Of a DNA stretch of 58,615 bases, positions 44,253 to 53,221 are shown in pieces (position 1 is the stretch's first letter; the number at the start of each line of letters is the position of its first letter). The DNA is taken from contig NZ_JAHKSH010000007.1 in NCBI RefSeq assembly GCF_019720895.1, forward strand, positions 1 to 58,615, read 5' to 3'. The position numbers and the translations under genes were made by a program. The notes under the pieces were generated by a model. It ran no database searches. It was not told the DNA's origin and saw nothing but the letters and a program-made list of their open reading frames with translations. The stretch is from Microbacterium salitolerans (lineage in GTDB: Bacteria; Actinomycetota; Actinomycetes; Actinomycetales; Microbacteriaceae).

Positions 44253-45923
44253 TCAGCTGTTGTCTTCCACCCATTCACGGGCGTCGGAATACGCGCGTCG
44301 GAGGGTCTTGCCGACCCATTCGTCGCCGTGATAGGTGTCGCTCTCGGCGATGTCGGTGATGCCGGCGGCATGGATCTGCTGCAGCACGTGGGGCTCGCTG
44401 ACGACCAGCTTGAGCAGCGAGTCGGATTCCGCGAGCAGTCGCGCGTATCGCCGGAGCACCTCGATGTGCGCGAGACCGATCCGGTCGGTGCCGCGCAGCC
44501 GGATGATCACCACGGAATGCCGGGAGTTCCGGCCGACGGTCGGGAGCTGACGCTCGACCGTCGGAGCGCTCGCGAAGAACAGGCTCCCGTACGGCTGCAG
44601 GATCACGACCTCCGACGGAGGGATCACCGGCCGGGGCTCGGTCTCGCGCATGGGGCCGGCCTCCGAAATGCGCACCTCACGGACGCGGACCCGGTTCGAC
44701 TCCTGGGCGACGAAGAGCACGATTCCCATGCCGACGCCGACGAGCACGGCGAACTGCAGCGGGATCAGCAGCGTGAGCGCGAAGGTCACGGACATCACAG
44801 TGGTCTGCAGGGGGCCGGTCTTGATCACCGAGTACACGCGGCCGGGCCGGATGGACCCGATCCCGACGACGATGAGAAGCGCGGCGAGCGCCGGCATCGC
44901 GACATAGGCGACGAGATCGGAGGCGACCAGGATCACGAGCGCCATCACCCCGCCGGCGACGAACAGGGCGAGGCGGGTCTTGGCGCCCGCCGCGACGATC
45001 AGCGCGGAGGCGGACATCGAGCCGCCGACGGGCATGCCGCGGAACAGCCCCGCGACGATGTTGCCGGCTCCCTGACCGATCACGTCGCGCGAGGCGTCGG
45101 GCTGGGAGTGCCCGTCGGCGGAGGGGATGCTGGCGGAGACGCCGGCGCCCTGGACGATGGCGACGAAGGCCAGCGAGCAGGCCGGGACGATCAGGTACAG
45201 CACGTCGTCGATCTGCGGCAGCACCGGTGCTGGCAGGCCGCGCGGCACGTCCACGACGTCGCGGAGGAAGGCGACCGGCCTGCTCGTCCAGAGATCGAGC
45301 AGGACGCCGCAGACGGATCCGACGATGACGGCCGCGACCAGGCCGAGGCTGCTGAACCGCGTGCGCTGCAGGGCCACGATGATCGCCAGGGTGACGGCGC
45401 CCACGATGACCGCGGGGATGCTCCACTGCAGGATGTGCACGAGCGTGTCGATGGTCTTGACGATGCGGTTCGCGCCCTGCGCCTGGTAGCCCGTGAAGTT
45501 CGACAGCTGTCCGAGCACGATGTTCACGCCGACGGCCGTGACGAAGCCGGTCATCACGGCGGTCGGTACGAATCTCACGAGCCGCCCGACGCGAAGGAGG
45601 CCAGCGATCACCATCGCCACGCCGGCGAGCATCGCGAGCGTGTACAGCGCACGCTCGGGGTCGGCTCTGCTCTGGAGATCGGCATCGGCGACGACCAGGG
45701 CCATCGCTCCGGTCGCCTGCACGGCCATGAAGGAGCTCGAGGTGAAGAAGGCGGCGCCGACCATGCCGAACAGGTAGGCGTACAGCCCCGCCAGCGGATT
45801 CACGCCGGCCAGCAGACCGGCGGCGAGGCCGTCGGGAACGCTCTCCACGCCGAGCACGGCCCCGGCCGTGAGGTCTTTGCCGAGGGTCTTGCGGGAGAAC
45901 CACTGTCTGGGGGCGATCCGCAT
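44253..45923 (-). CDS. SulP family anion transporter with STAS domain (copy 1)
   Basis: 556 aa from ATG 45923 (MRIAPRQWFSRKTLGKDLTA); a GTG three codons upstream is possible. About ten to twelve membrane segments lie between residues 20 and 400, with the SulP signature SVPDGLAAGLLAGVNPLAGLYA. The cytosolic STAS domain starts VILQPYGSLFFASAPTVERQ. Sulfate or bicarbonate are the usual SulP substrates. The gene diverges from the arylsulfatase, which makes sulfate the more likely cargo. TAGCGT at about 45932-45937 (minus strand) could be its -10. Confidence 0.9.
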   Translation of the reverse strand: MRIAPRQWFSRKTLGKDLTAGAVLGVESVPDGLAAGLLAGVNPLAGLYAYLFGMVGAAFFTSSSFMAVQATGAMALVVADADLQSRADPERALYTLAMLAGVAMVIAGLLRVGRLVRFVPTAVMTGFVTAVGVNIVLGQLSNFTGYQAQGANRIVKTIDTLVHILQWSIPAVIVGAVTLAIIVALQRTRFSSLGLVAAVIVGSVCGVLLDLWTSRPVAFLRDVVDVPRGLPAPVLPQIDDVLYLIVPACSLAFVAIVQGAGVSASIPSADGHSQPDASRDVIGQGAGNIVAGLFRGMPVGGSMSASALIVAAGAKTRLALFVAGGVMALVILVASDLVAYVAMPALAALLIVVGIGSIRPGRVYSVIKTGPLQTTVMSVTFALTLLIPLQFAVLVGVGMGIVLFVAQESNRVRVREVRISEAGPMRETEPRPVIPPSEVVILQPYGSLFFASAPTVERQLPTVGRNSRHSVVIIRLRGTDRIGLAHIEVLRRYARLLAESDSLLKLVVSEPHVLQQIHAAGITDIAESDTYHGDEWVGKTLRRAYSDAREWVEDNS

Positions 45924-45958
45924 CTGCCTCACGCTACCGCTCTGGCGGCGGCCGTCAC

Positions 45959-45987
45959 GGGCGGTCACCCGTGGCGGGTGACCGCCC
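45959..45987. promoter_or_regulatory. Perfect 13-bp palindrome between SulP and arylsulfatase
   Basis: GGGCGGTCACCCG (45959-45971) and CGGGTGACCGCCC (45975-45987) are exact inverted repeats with a 3-base spacer. The site lies centrally in the 139-base divergent promoter region, just before GGGAACC (45990-45996) and TAGTCT (46011-46016), which could be the sulfatase -35/-10. It is a good candidate operator controlling both genes. Confidence 0.6.
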
Positions 45988-46062
45988 CCGGGAACCGTCG
46001 GCGGCGCGATTAGTCTTCCTCGCGACAGGCCCCTGCGGCGAAGTGCGATCGAAGGAGCAGAG

Positions 46063-48396
46063 ATGCCGGAGTTCAATTCAGATTTCCGCGGGGAGATCAA
46101 ACTCGACGTCCGTGATTCCGTCCCGGACTGGACGCCCTACGAACTGAAGACCGCGCCGGAGGGCGCTCCCAACGTCCTCGTCATCCTCTTCGACGACACC
46201 GGGCTCGCGTCCTGGTCGCCGTACGGCGGACGCATCAACATGCCGACGATGGACAGGCTCGCGGAGTCGGGCCTGACCTACACGCAGTGGCACACGACGG
46301 CACTCTGCTCGCCCACGCGATCGACGCTCCTGACCGGGCGCAACCACCACGTCAACCGCGCCGGCGTCATCATGGAGGGCACGAACGGGTTCCCCGGGTT
46401 CGCGGGACGCCTCCCGGCAGAATGCGCGACGATCGGTCAGATCCTTCAGGAGAACGGCTACTCGACCTTCTGGGTCGGCAAGGACCACAACATCCCCGAG
46501 GAGGACAACGCTCCCGGCGGCAACCGGTCGATGTGGCCCCTCCAGCTCGGATTCGATCGCTTCTACGGCTTCCTGGGCGGCGAGACGAACAACTGGTACC
46601 CGGATCTCGTCGAGGACAACCACTTCATCGAGGCTCCCGCCACCCCGGAGGAGGGGTACCACCTCTCCAAGGACCTCGCCGACCAGGCTCTGAAGATGAT
46701 CCGCAACCAGCAGGCGTCGAACCCCTCGAAGCCCTGGTACATGTGGTACTGCCCCGGAGCCAACCACGCGCCGCACCACGCGCCGCAGGAGTACATCGAC
46801 AAGTACAAGGGCGTCTTCGACGACGGCTACGACTCGTACCGCGAGTGGGTGCTCGAGCGCATGATCGAGAAGGGCATCCTTCCCGAGGGCACGGCGCTGA
46901 CGCCGTTCAACCCGCTGCCGGAGGACGACGCGAATCCCGCCGACTACGTGCGCCCCTGGGACGAGCTGAGCGATGACGAGAAGCGGCTGTTCGCCCGGTT
47001 CGCCGAGGTCTTCGCCGGCTTCTCCGAGTACACCGACGCGCAGGTGGGTCGGGTCATCGACTACCTCGAGGAGACGGGGCAGCTCGACAACACGCTCATC
47101 TTCTACTGCGCCGACAACGGCGCGTCCGGCGAAGGATCGCCCGACGGATCCGTCAACGAGAACAAGTTCTTCAACGGGTACCCCGACGACCTCGCGGAGA
47201 ACCTCGCGATGATCGACAAGCTGGGATCCCCGGACACGTACAACCACTACCCCACGGGATGGGCCGCCGCGTTCTCGACGCCGTTCCAGATGTTCAAGCG
47301 CTACTCGCAGTACGCGGGCGGCACGTGCGACCCGATGGTGATCCACTGGCCCAAGGGGATCGAGGCCCAGGGAGAGATGCGCCACCAGTACCACCACTCC
47401 GTGGACGTGGTGGCGACGGTCCTGGACGTCATCGGGCTCGAGATGCCCGAGGTCTACCGGGGCGTGCAGCAGCACCCCCTCGACGGCGTCTCGATGAAGA
47501 GCAGCTTCGACGCCGCGCCCGACGCGCCCAGCGAGAAGAAGACGCAGTACTACTCGATGCTCGGAACGCGCGGCATCTGGAAGGACGGCTGGAAGGCCGC
47601 CGCCGTGCACGCGCCTCTCACGGGCAAGGGCGACTTCGAGAACGACGTCTGGGAGCTGTACAACGTCGAGGAGGACCGCTCGGAGTCGAACAACCTCGCC
47701 GCGACCCATCCCGAGAAGCTCGAAGAGCTCGTCGCCGCATGGTTCGAGGAGGCCGAGGCCAACTTCGTGCTCCCGCTGGATGACCGCTCCGCGCGCGACC
47801 AGCTGACGGTGGAGCGCCCGCAGGCCGAGCCCCCGCGTGACCGCTACGTCTACTACCCCGACACCGCGGCGGTTCCCGAGAGCGTGGCCGTCAACGTGCG
47901 AGGACGCTCGTTCAAGATCATCGCGGACGTCGTCCTCGAGGAGGGCGCGCAGGGTGTGCTCTTCGCGCACGGCTCGCGATTCGGCGGACACTCACTGTTC
48001 ATCAAGGACAACAAGCTCACGTACGTGTACAACTTCCTCGGCATCCCGCCCGAGCAGACGTTCACGTCCGGGGAGCTCACGCCCGGGCCGCACACGCTCG
48101 GCGTGGAGTTCACCCGCGAGAAGTCCGGTGAGCACGGGGAGGCCGTCGGAACGGCGAAGCTGTACGTCGACGACCAGGTCGTCGCCGAAGGGCCGATGCG
48201 CACGCAGGTCGGCAAGTTCACGCTCTGCGGCGACGGCCTCTGCATCGGCTGGGACAGCGCGGATCCCGTCAGCCGTCAGTACTCGAACCCGTTCCCCTTC
48301 AGCGGAGGCAAGCTGCTCGGCGTCGGGGTGGACGTGAGTCCTGAGCAGTACCTGGACCTCGAGCTCGAGGCGGCGGCGATGCTCTCCCGCGAGTAG
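46063..48396 (+). CDS. Arylsulfatase (type I, formylglycine-dependent)
   Basis: 777 aa, cytosolic by appearance (no signal peptide: MPEFNSDFRGEIKLDVRDS). The metal site LFDDTGL and the sulfatase motif CSPTRSTLLTG (Cys82, to be converted to formylglycine) are intact, with GKDHNI and CADNGASGEG further on. The C-terminal 170 aa form a jelly-roll-like domain (GVLFAHGSRFGGHSLFIKDN). It hydrolyses sulfate esters. GAAGGAG at 46049-46055 precedes the ATG. The divergent SulP could handle sulfate released or imported with it. Confidence 0.93.
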   Translation: MPEFNSDFRGEIKLDVRDSVPDWTPYELKTAPEGAPNVLVILFDDTGLASWSPYGGRINMPTMDRLAESGLTYTQWHTTALCSPTRSTLLTGRNHHVNRAGVIMEGTNGFPGFAGRLPAECATIGQILQENGYSTFWVGKDHNIPEEDNAPGGNRSMWPLQLGFDRFYGFLGGETNNWYPDLVEDNHFIEAPATPEEGYHLSKDLADQALKMIRNQQASNPSKPWYMWYCPGANHAPHHAPQEYIDKYKGVFDDGYDSYREWVLERMIEKGILPEGTALTPFNPLPEDDANPADYVRPWDELSDDEKRLFARFAEVFAGFSEYTDAQVGRVIDYLEETGQLDNTLIFYCADNGASGEGSPDGSVNENKFFNGYPDDLAENLAMIDKLGSPDTYNHYPTGWAAAFSTPFQMFKRYSQYAGGTCDPMVIHWPKGIEAQGEMRHQYHHSVDVVATVLDVIGLEMPEVYRGVQQHPLDGVSMKSSFDAAPDAPSEKKTQYYSMLGTRGIWKDGWKAAAVHAPLTGKGDFENDVWELYNVEEDRSESNNLAATHPEKLEELVAAWFEEAEANFVLPLDDRSARDQLTVERPQAEPPRDRYVYYPDTAAVPESVAVNVRGRSFKIIADVVLEEGAQGVLFAHGSRFGGHSLFIKDNKLTYVYNFLGIPPEQTFTSGELTPGPHTLGVEFTREKSGEHGEAVGTAKLYVDDQVVAEGPMRTQVGKFTLCGDGLCIGWDSADPVSRQYSNPFPFSGGKLLGVGVDVSPEQYLDLELEAAAMLSRE

Positions 48397-48407
48397 TCAC
48401 GCGGTAC

Positions 48408-48444
48408 GCGGCCCCCGACAGGCGAACTCGCTGTCGGGGGCCGC
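48408..48444. terminator. Bidirectional terminator between convergent genes
   Basis: GCGGCCCCCGACAG (48408-48421) and CTGTCGGGGGCCGC (48431-48444) form a perfect 14-bp stem with a 9-base loop between the arylsulfatase stop and the convergent SulP stop. Confidence 0.8.
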
Positions 48445-48470
48445 GTCGTGTGCGGCGGACGGCCGTGCCG

Positions 48471-50099
48471 TCAGCCCGCGGACGCGAGGGCTTCTGCGAC
48501 GGTCGGGTGCACGCGGCCGGCCGCCGCGAGATCTCGATACCACCGCGTCCTCGCCGCGACGGCCTGGGCCTTCGCCGGCAGCGCCGCCAGATGCAGCGTG
48601 ACCCCGGCTGCCGCCAGCTCGCTGTCCAGGTCCTCCAGCGTGTCGAGCACGGTGATGGTCATCACCGACAGTCGGCGCACGTCGAGCACGAGCGTGTCCA
48701 CGGGCTCGGAGCGGGCGGCGACGAGCCCGACGATCGCGTGCTCGTGCGCCAGCGCATTCGCCGTGTACATCCCGCGGCCGACATGGACAGCGATCGTCGC
48801 GCCGTGACCTCCGACGACATCGAGCTGCGGCACGTTGAGCTCCCGCAGCACCAGGAACAGAGTGATCGCGACGCCGCCCGCCACGGCCGCCAGCAGGCCC
48901 GCGGTCAGGCCGAGAACCGCGACGACGAGCGCGACCCAGAAGTCGAGCGGACTGATGCGCGCCCAGCGGACGAGCAGAGGAATGTCGATCAGGCTCGCGA
49001 CGGCCACCAGCACCATCGCCGCGAGCGTCGCCTCCGGCAGCAGCGAGACGGCCGGACCGAGGAACAGCGCGACGAGGATCGCCAGGCACACGGTCACGAC
49101 CGAGGCCAGCTGCGTCTTCGCCCCGGAGCTCTGGTTCACGGCGCTCTGCGAGAAGCCGCCCGCGGCGGGCAGGACCGTGAAGAACGCGCCGGCGAGGTTC
49201 GCGGCGCCCGCGGCGAGCAGCTCCTGGTCCGCATCGATCGCCGGTTCGGACTTCCGCCGGATGCCGCGCGCGACCGCCGCCGACTCGAGGAAGACCATCA
49301 TCGCGATCGCGAGGGCCCCGGGAACGAGTGCGACGACCTGCGTGAGATCCGGGAGCCCCGGGGTCGGCAGGCCCGAGGGAACCGGGTCGATCAGCGCGAC
49401 GCCGGCGTCGTCGATGTCCGCCAGCCACACCAGGAGGATCCCGGCGACGACTGCGATGAGCGTGCCGGGCACGCGCGGCGCCACGCGCGTGAACAGCACG
49501 ATCACGAGGATCGATCCGGCAGAGAGCGCGATCGTGGGCCAGTTCACGCTGTCGAACGCCGCAACCGCCGCGGCGAGCGATCGGAAAAATCCCTCGCCGG
49601 AGGCGTTCGCGCTCTCTCCGAGCAGCTTCGGCAACTGCCCGATGGCGACCGTGCCGCCCACCCCGATCTTCACGCCGAGCACCGTCGCCGCGCTGATGTT
49701 CTCCACCACGGATCCGAGGCGCAGCAGCCTCGCCGCCAGGAGCAGGAGACCGACCAGCATCGCAAGCGCCATGAGCGTTCCCGCGGCGTCGTCCGAGCCC
49801 GCGGCCACGCCCGCCGTCACGAGCGTGGTCGCCGTGAGCGTCGCAATCGTCGACGTGGTGGAGACGCTCATCGCTCGCGAACCGCCGAGCAGGGCGTAGA
49901 CCAGCATCGGGATGATGCACGTGTAGAGCCCCACCTGCACGGGCAGATTCGCGATCGTCGCGTACGCCATCGCCTGCGGCACGACGACCGCTCCGGCGGA
50001 GAGCCCCGCGATGACATCGGGGAGGAGCCATGCACGGCGATACCCGACGAGGGTCGGCAGCAGTCGGCGCGTGCGCGGGGACGCCGCGGGAGCAGTCAT
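48471..50099 (-). CDS. SulP family anion transporter with STAS domain (copy 2)
   Basis: 542 aa from ATG 50099. The SulP signature VVPQAMAYATIANLPVQVGL, about ten membrane segments and the C-terminal STAS domain (TLVLDVRRLSVMTITVLDTL) are present. It is the last gene of a minus-strand operon and its start overlaps the HAD gene stop by four bases. It is clearly diverged from the copies at 44253 and 53222, so different anions or affinities are likely. Confidence 0.9.
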   Translation of the reverse strand: MTAPAASPRTRRLLPTLVGYRRAWLLPDVIAGLSAGAVVVPQAMAYATIANLPVQVGLYTCIIPMLVYALLGGSRAMSVSTTSTIATLTATTLVTAGVAAGSDDAAGTLMALAMLVGLLLLAARLLRLGSVVENISAATVLGVKIGVGGTVAIGQLPKLLGESANASGEGFFRSLAAAVAAFDSVNWPTIALSAGSILVIVLFTRVAPRVPGTLIAVVAGILLVWLADIDDAGVALIDPVPSGLPTPGLPDLTQVVALVPGALAIAMMVFLESAAVARGIRRKSEPAIDADQELLAAGAANLAGAFFTVLPAAGGFSQSAVNQSSGAKTQLASVVTVCLAILVALFLGPAVSLLPEATLAAMVLVAVASLIDIPLLVRWARISPLDFWVALVVAVLGLTAGLLAAVAGGVAITLFLVLRELNVPQLDVVGGHGATIAVHVGRGMYTANALAHEHAIVGLVAARSEPVDTLVLDVRRLSVMTITVLDTLEDLDSELAAAGVTLHLAALPAKAQAVAARTRWYRDLAAAGRVHPTVAEALASAG

Positions 50100-51052
50100 G
50101 CTCGGCGCGGCGGGGGCGTGGGATCCGGGAACACCGCATCCCAGTCGTCGCGCACGCTCGCCACCGTGTAGCCGTTCTCGCCGGCGGCCGCCAGGGCGTG
50201 CTCGGCGCCTGCATCGTACGTCGCGTCGCCGCGGTCCGTGTCATCGTCGTGGTGGATGAGGAGAGCGAACCCCGCACGGGGCCCGCGACGAGCGAAGTCG
50301 AGCATCTCCATGTCGCCGTTCGAGTTGCCCGCGGCGAACAGCGGACGTCGGCCGATCCTGCTCCAGATGCGGATCGGCTTCTCCGCGCCGTCGTCGAAGA
50401 ACGTCAGCGAGGCGGCGTACCGCACGGCCGCCGCGTCCTCGTCGTAGGTGAGTCCGAACGCGGATCCGATCACCCGCTCGGGCGGGATGCCGTAGTTCGC
50501 CTCCGTCATCGGGCGCATGAAATCGCGCTCTCCGCCCGAGACGATGTAGCACGTGAAGCCGTGGCGTTCGAGATAGCGAATCAGCTCGGTCATCGGCTGA
50601 TACACCGCGTCAGCGTAAGGACGATTCAACGTCGGGTGCAGCGCCGAACGGTAGAAGTCCTCCACGGATCCTGCATAGTCCTCGACGCTCATGCCATCCG
50701 TGAGTCCGACGATCGCCTCGAGCATCACCGACAGATCCGTGTCGTCCCCGTCGTAGTGCTTGTCGATCGCGGCGCCGAGCCACGCGAGGTCGCCCCTCAC
50801 TGCGGCGCGGTACGGCTGCTGTTCGGCGAGCGCGGGGCTGTCCTCCGCGGTCGTGCGCCAGCGGTCCACGACGTAGTGGAGCTGCGTGGGCATCGGCTTC
50901 TCCGACCAGAGCGTCCCGTCGTTGTCGAAGACGGCGACGCGCTCCTCCTCCGGAACGGCGCCCGGTCCCGAGACGACGGACTCGACGAAGTCCTCGATGG
51001 CGCGTCGCGTCGCGGTGTCCCGCCAGGAGCGCAGGTCGGCTCGGGGCATCAT
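50096..51052 (-). CDS. HAD superfamily phosphatase (phosphoserine phosphatase-like)
   Basis: 318 aa from ATG 51052 (a second ATG follows directly). Motif I is VAVFDNDGTLWSEKPMP with Asn in place of the usual variable residue; motif II is CYIVSGGERDF; motif III/IV is LFAAGNSNGDMEML. The large helical cap resembles SerB-type or bacterial haloacid dehalogenase-like lipoproteins, but no signal peptide is visible. The substrate is unknown. It is coupled to the SulP gene. Confidence 0.88.
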   Translation of the reverse strand: MMPRADLRSWRDTATRRAIEDFVESVVSGPGAVPEEERVAVFDNDGTLWSEKPMPTQLHYVVDRWRTTAEDSPALAEQQPYRAAVRGDLAWLGAAIDKHYDGDDTDLSVMLEAIVGLTDGMSVEDYAGSVEDFYRSALHPTLNRPYADAVYQPMTELIRYLERHGFTCYIVSGGERDFMRPMTEANYGIPPERVIGSAFGLTYDEDAAAVRYAASLTFFDDGAEKPIRIWSRIGRRPLFAAGNSNGDMEMLDFARRGPRAGFALLIHHDDDTDRGDATYDAGAEHALAAAGENGYTVASVRDDWDAVFPDPTPPPRRA

Positions 51053-51059
51053 CGCCGCC

Positions 51060-51674
51060 TCAGATCTTGATGGGGAACGTCAGGAGCAGCCCGATGCCGA
51101 CGACGGCCACGACGATGGCCAGCGAAAGCAGAGCGAGCCGGGTGCGGCGAGTGAGATCGCGTTGCGACATCGCCGTGAGGAACAGCACGAGTGCGAACAG
51201 CACGGTCAGGAGCGAGTAGTTGTCGCCGCGCTGGTTGTTCTCGAGCGCCTCATCGAACTTCGCGTCGGCACGGTCCGACAGCTCCTGCGCCTCGAGTGTT
51301 CCGGGCGGCACGTACTCGGCCATCTGCATCGGGCCGCGCTCCGCTCGATCTCCGGCCTCCCACGCGTCGAAGGCGACCCGGAACTCGGTGCTGAACCGCT
51401 CTTCGATGAACGAGACGAGCTCCTCTCGCCCGTCGGCCTCGGCCAGCACCCACTGCGCATAGATGTTGAGGTCGTACAGCCGCGCGTCTCGGGCCTCGCC
51501 GTCGGCGGCGGCGGCCTGGATGCGGGAACTCGACGCCTGGCTGAAGGCGATCGACATCTCGCCGCCCCACTTCGACGACTCGAACCCGCACCAGGCCGTG
51601 AGCACAGCGGTGATCGACAGGACGAACACCGTGATGACGTCGACGACCTTGTGCCATGACTGCTCTTCAGCCAT
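51060..51674 (-). CDS. DUF4337-like membrane protein
   Basis: 204 aa. One membrane helix at the N-terminus (DVITVFVLSITAVLTAWCGF) and two at the C-terminus (YSLLTVLFALVLFLTAM, LALLSLAIVVAVVGIGLLLT) flank a soluble helical loop of about 110 aa. The layout and the WCGFESSKWGGEMSIAFSQA region fit the DUF4337 family. It is 7 bases upstream of the HAD gene. Confidence 0.75.
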   Translation of the reverse strand: MAEEQSWHKVVDVITVFVLSITAVLTAWCGFESSKWGGEMSIAFSQASSSRIQAAAADGEARDARLYDLNIYAQWVLAEADGREELVSFIEERFSTEFRVAFDAWEAGDRAERGPMQMAEYVPPGTLEAQELSDRADAKFDEALENNQRGDNYSLLTVLFALVLFLTAMSQRDLTRRTRLALLSLAIVVAVVGIGLLLTFPIKI

Positions 51675-51705
51675 GATCCTGCTCCTTCATTCCTGCGGGC
51701 CGGTG

Positions 51706-52377
51706 CTAGAAGCTGCCGATGCCCTTGCCGATGATGACGACTCCGAGAACGAGGAGGAGGACCGTCATGATGACGGCATTCTCCCTCGACAGCCACACCC
51801 GCAGCGCGTCCAGTGGCTGGGCGAGCCTGTCTGATGCCACGAGATACCCGATGACGGGGATGATCACGCTGCAGGCGGCGAGGAGAGTGAAGACCGCGAT
51901 CGTCAGGGCCGCTTCGCCCGTCGGGAGATCGCTGTCTCCGATGATGATGCCCGCGCTCGCCGCGAGCAGGAGGTTCTTCGGGTTGATGCCTGCGAGCAGG
52001 GCGCCGAGGCCGAGCGCGCCGCCGAAGGAGATGTTGTCGACCGTCTTCATCCACTTCGGCAGCTTCGGCTCGTCCCCGGCTCCCGGCCGTCCTCGCCACT
52101 GCCTCGCGGCGAGGAAGAGCAGGCCCGCTCCGAGGAGGAGCTGGATCACGCCCACGACGGGCTTCGGACCCGCGTCCGTCGTCTCCGGGAGGACCTGGGC
52201 GAGCAGGACGAACGCCGACGTCGCGATGACGACGCCCAGGATCCACCCGATGAGGTATCCGACGCTGGTCGTCCGCGCTTTGGGGGAGAGCAGCATCAGG
52301 ACGGCGACGATGATCGGCACCGGACTGATCGCGATTCCCAGAGCCAGCGGCAGTGTCTGGCCGATTGCGGGACCCAT
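51706..52377 (-). CDS. GAP family (SfLAP-like) membrane protein
   Basis: 223 aa with six hydrophobic segments and the family pattern LPLALGIAISPVPIIVAVLM, GINPKNLLLAASAG and WLSRENAVIMTVLLLVLGV. In mycobacteria related GAP proteins help export sulfolipids or glycopeptidolipids across the inner membrane. Here a sulfate/anion context suggests a similar small-molecule export role; this is inference. Confidence 0.85.
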   Translation of the reverse strand: MGPAIGQTLPLALGIAISPVPIIVAVLMLLSPKARTTSVGYLIGWILGVVIATSAFVLLAQVLPETTDAGPKPVVGVIQLLLGAGLLFLAARQWRGRPGAGDEPKLPKWMKTVDNISFGGALGLGALLAGINPKNLLLAASAGIIIGDSDLPTGEAALTIAVFTLLAACSVIIPVIGYLVASDRLAQPLDALRVWLSRENAVIMTVLLLVLGVVIIGKGIGSF

Positions 52378-52385
52378 GTCGGAAC

Positions 52386-52748
52386 TCAGGCGAGCAGCTT
52401 GGCCTTGGCCGACGCGAACTCGTCGGCGGAGAGCACGCCAGCCTGCATGAGCGAGGCGAGCTGCTGAAGCTGCGTCGCCACGTCCGTGGCCGCGGGAGCG
52501 GCCGCCGGGGGAGCAGCCGGGGCGGCTGCGGCGGGCTGCGCGTACTGCGCGGCGGCGTTCTGCGCCGCCGCGTCGATCTGCGCCTGCTGCTGGGCGGCTT
52601 CGTACTGCTGCTGCTCGTACTGCGCCTGGCTCTTGCGCTGCTGCGCGGCGCTCATGCCGCCGGACACGGCTGAGGCCGTTCCTGCGACGACAGCGGTGCG
52701 TGCGGCGAGTCCGATCAGGCCGGGACGGCCCATTCTGCGGAGGGGCAT
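52386..52748 (-). CDS. SHOCT domain protein
   Basis: 120 aa from ATG 52748 (MPLRRMGRPGLIGLAARTAV). A short hydrophobic N-terminal region is followed by a Gln/Ala-rich linker (QAQYEQQQYEAAQQQAQIDA ..) and a C-terminal SHOCT domain (LASLMQAGVLSADEFASAKA). It starts one base after the DUF6325 stop, so the two are co-translated. Confidence 0.82.
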   Translation of the reverse strand: MPLRRMGRPGLIGLAARTAVVAGTASAVSGGMSAAQQRKSQAQYEQQQYEAAQQQAQIDAAAQNAAAQYAQPAAAAPAAPPAAAPAATDVATQLQQLASLMQAGVLSADEFASAKAKLLA

Positions 52749-52749
52749 C

Positions 52750-53175
52750 TCACTCTCCTTCCTGCTCGACGAGGTCGAGCAGAGCATTGACGACAGGGGC
52801 GGGGACGCGTTCGCTGCGCAGCACTTCGCCGCCGCCGGAGGCGAGGCTCTGCGCGAGCGTGCGTTCGAAGGTCAGCTCGAGCGCGAGCAGCCCGGCCGAC
52901 GTGCCGGGGGCGATCTGCTCGGCGAAGTCGGCGATGTCCTCCTCGCCGACGATGCCGGCCGACACGATCTCGATCTCGTCGAAGCCCGCGCCGCCCTCCA
53001 CCTCGACGACGGTGAGGTCGCCGCCCTCAGACCTGCTGAGGATGATGAAGTCGAGCAGCCGCACGAGGCCGCTCTCGAGGAGCTCTCCGAGCGCCCCGAG
53101 GGTCTGCGGGTCGGGCCCTTCGCCTTCGAAGCCGACGAGATAGAGCTCGACGGGTCCATATCGGAAATTGGTCAT
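52750..53175 (-). CDS. DUF6325 family protein (copy 2)
   Basis: 141 aa from ATG 53175 (MTNFRYGPVELYLVGFEGEG) with GAAGGAGA as ribosome binding site on the minus strand. It aligns with copy 1 at 40766-41188 over its whole length. It sits between a SulP gene and the SHOCT gene. Confidence 0.84.
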   Translation of the reverse strand: MTNFRYGPVELYLVGFEGEGPDPQTLGALGELLESGLVRLLDFIILSRSEGGDLTVVEVEGGAGFDEIEIVSAGIVGEEDIADFAEQIAPGTSAGLLALELTFERTLAQSLASGGGEVLRSERVPAPVVNALLDLVEQEGE

Positions 53176-53221
53176 TCGCTTCTGATCTCCTTCTGTCGTG
53201 TCGCGGTCGTGCACGCGATGA

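Noticed and set aside
44328-46013. A 561-codon plus-strand frame opposite SulP copy 1
   Set aside because: It consists mainly of Asp/His/Gly/Arg runs, mirroring membrane-segment codons of SulP.
46078-47991. A 637-codon minus-strand frame opposite the arylsulfatase
   Set aside because: No domain or ribosome binding site; the arylsulfatase on the plus strand has intact active-site motifs.
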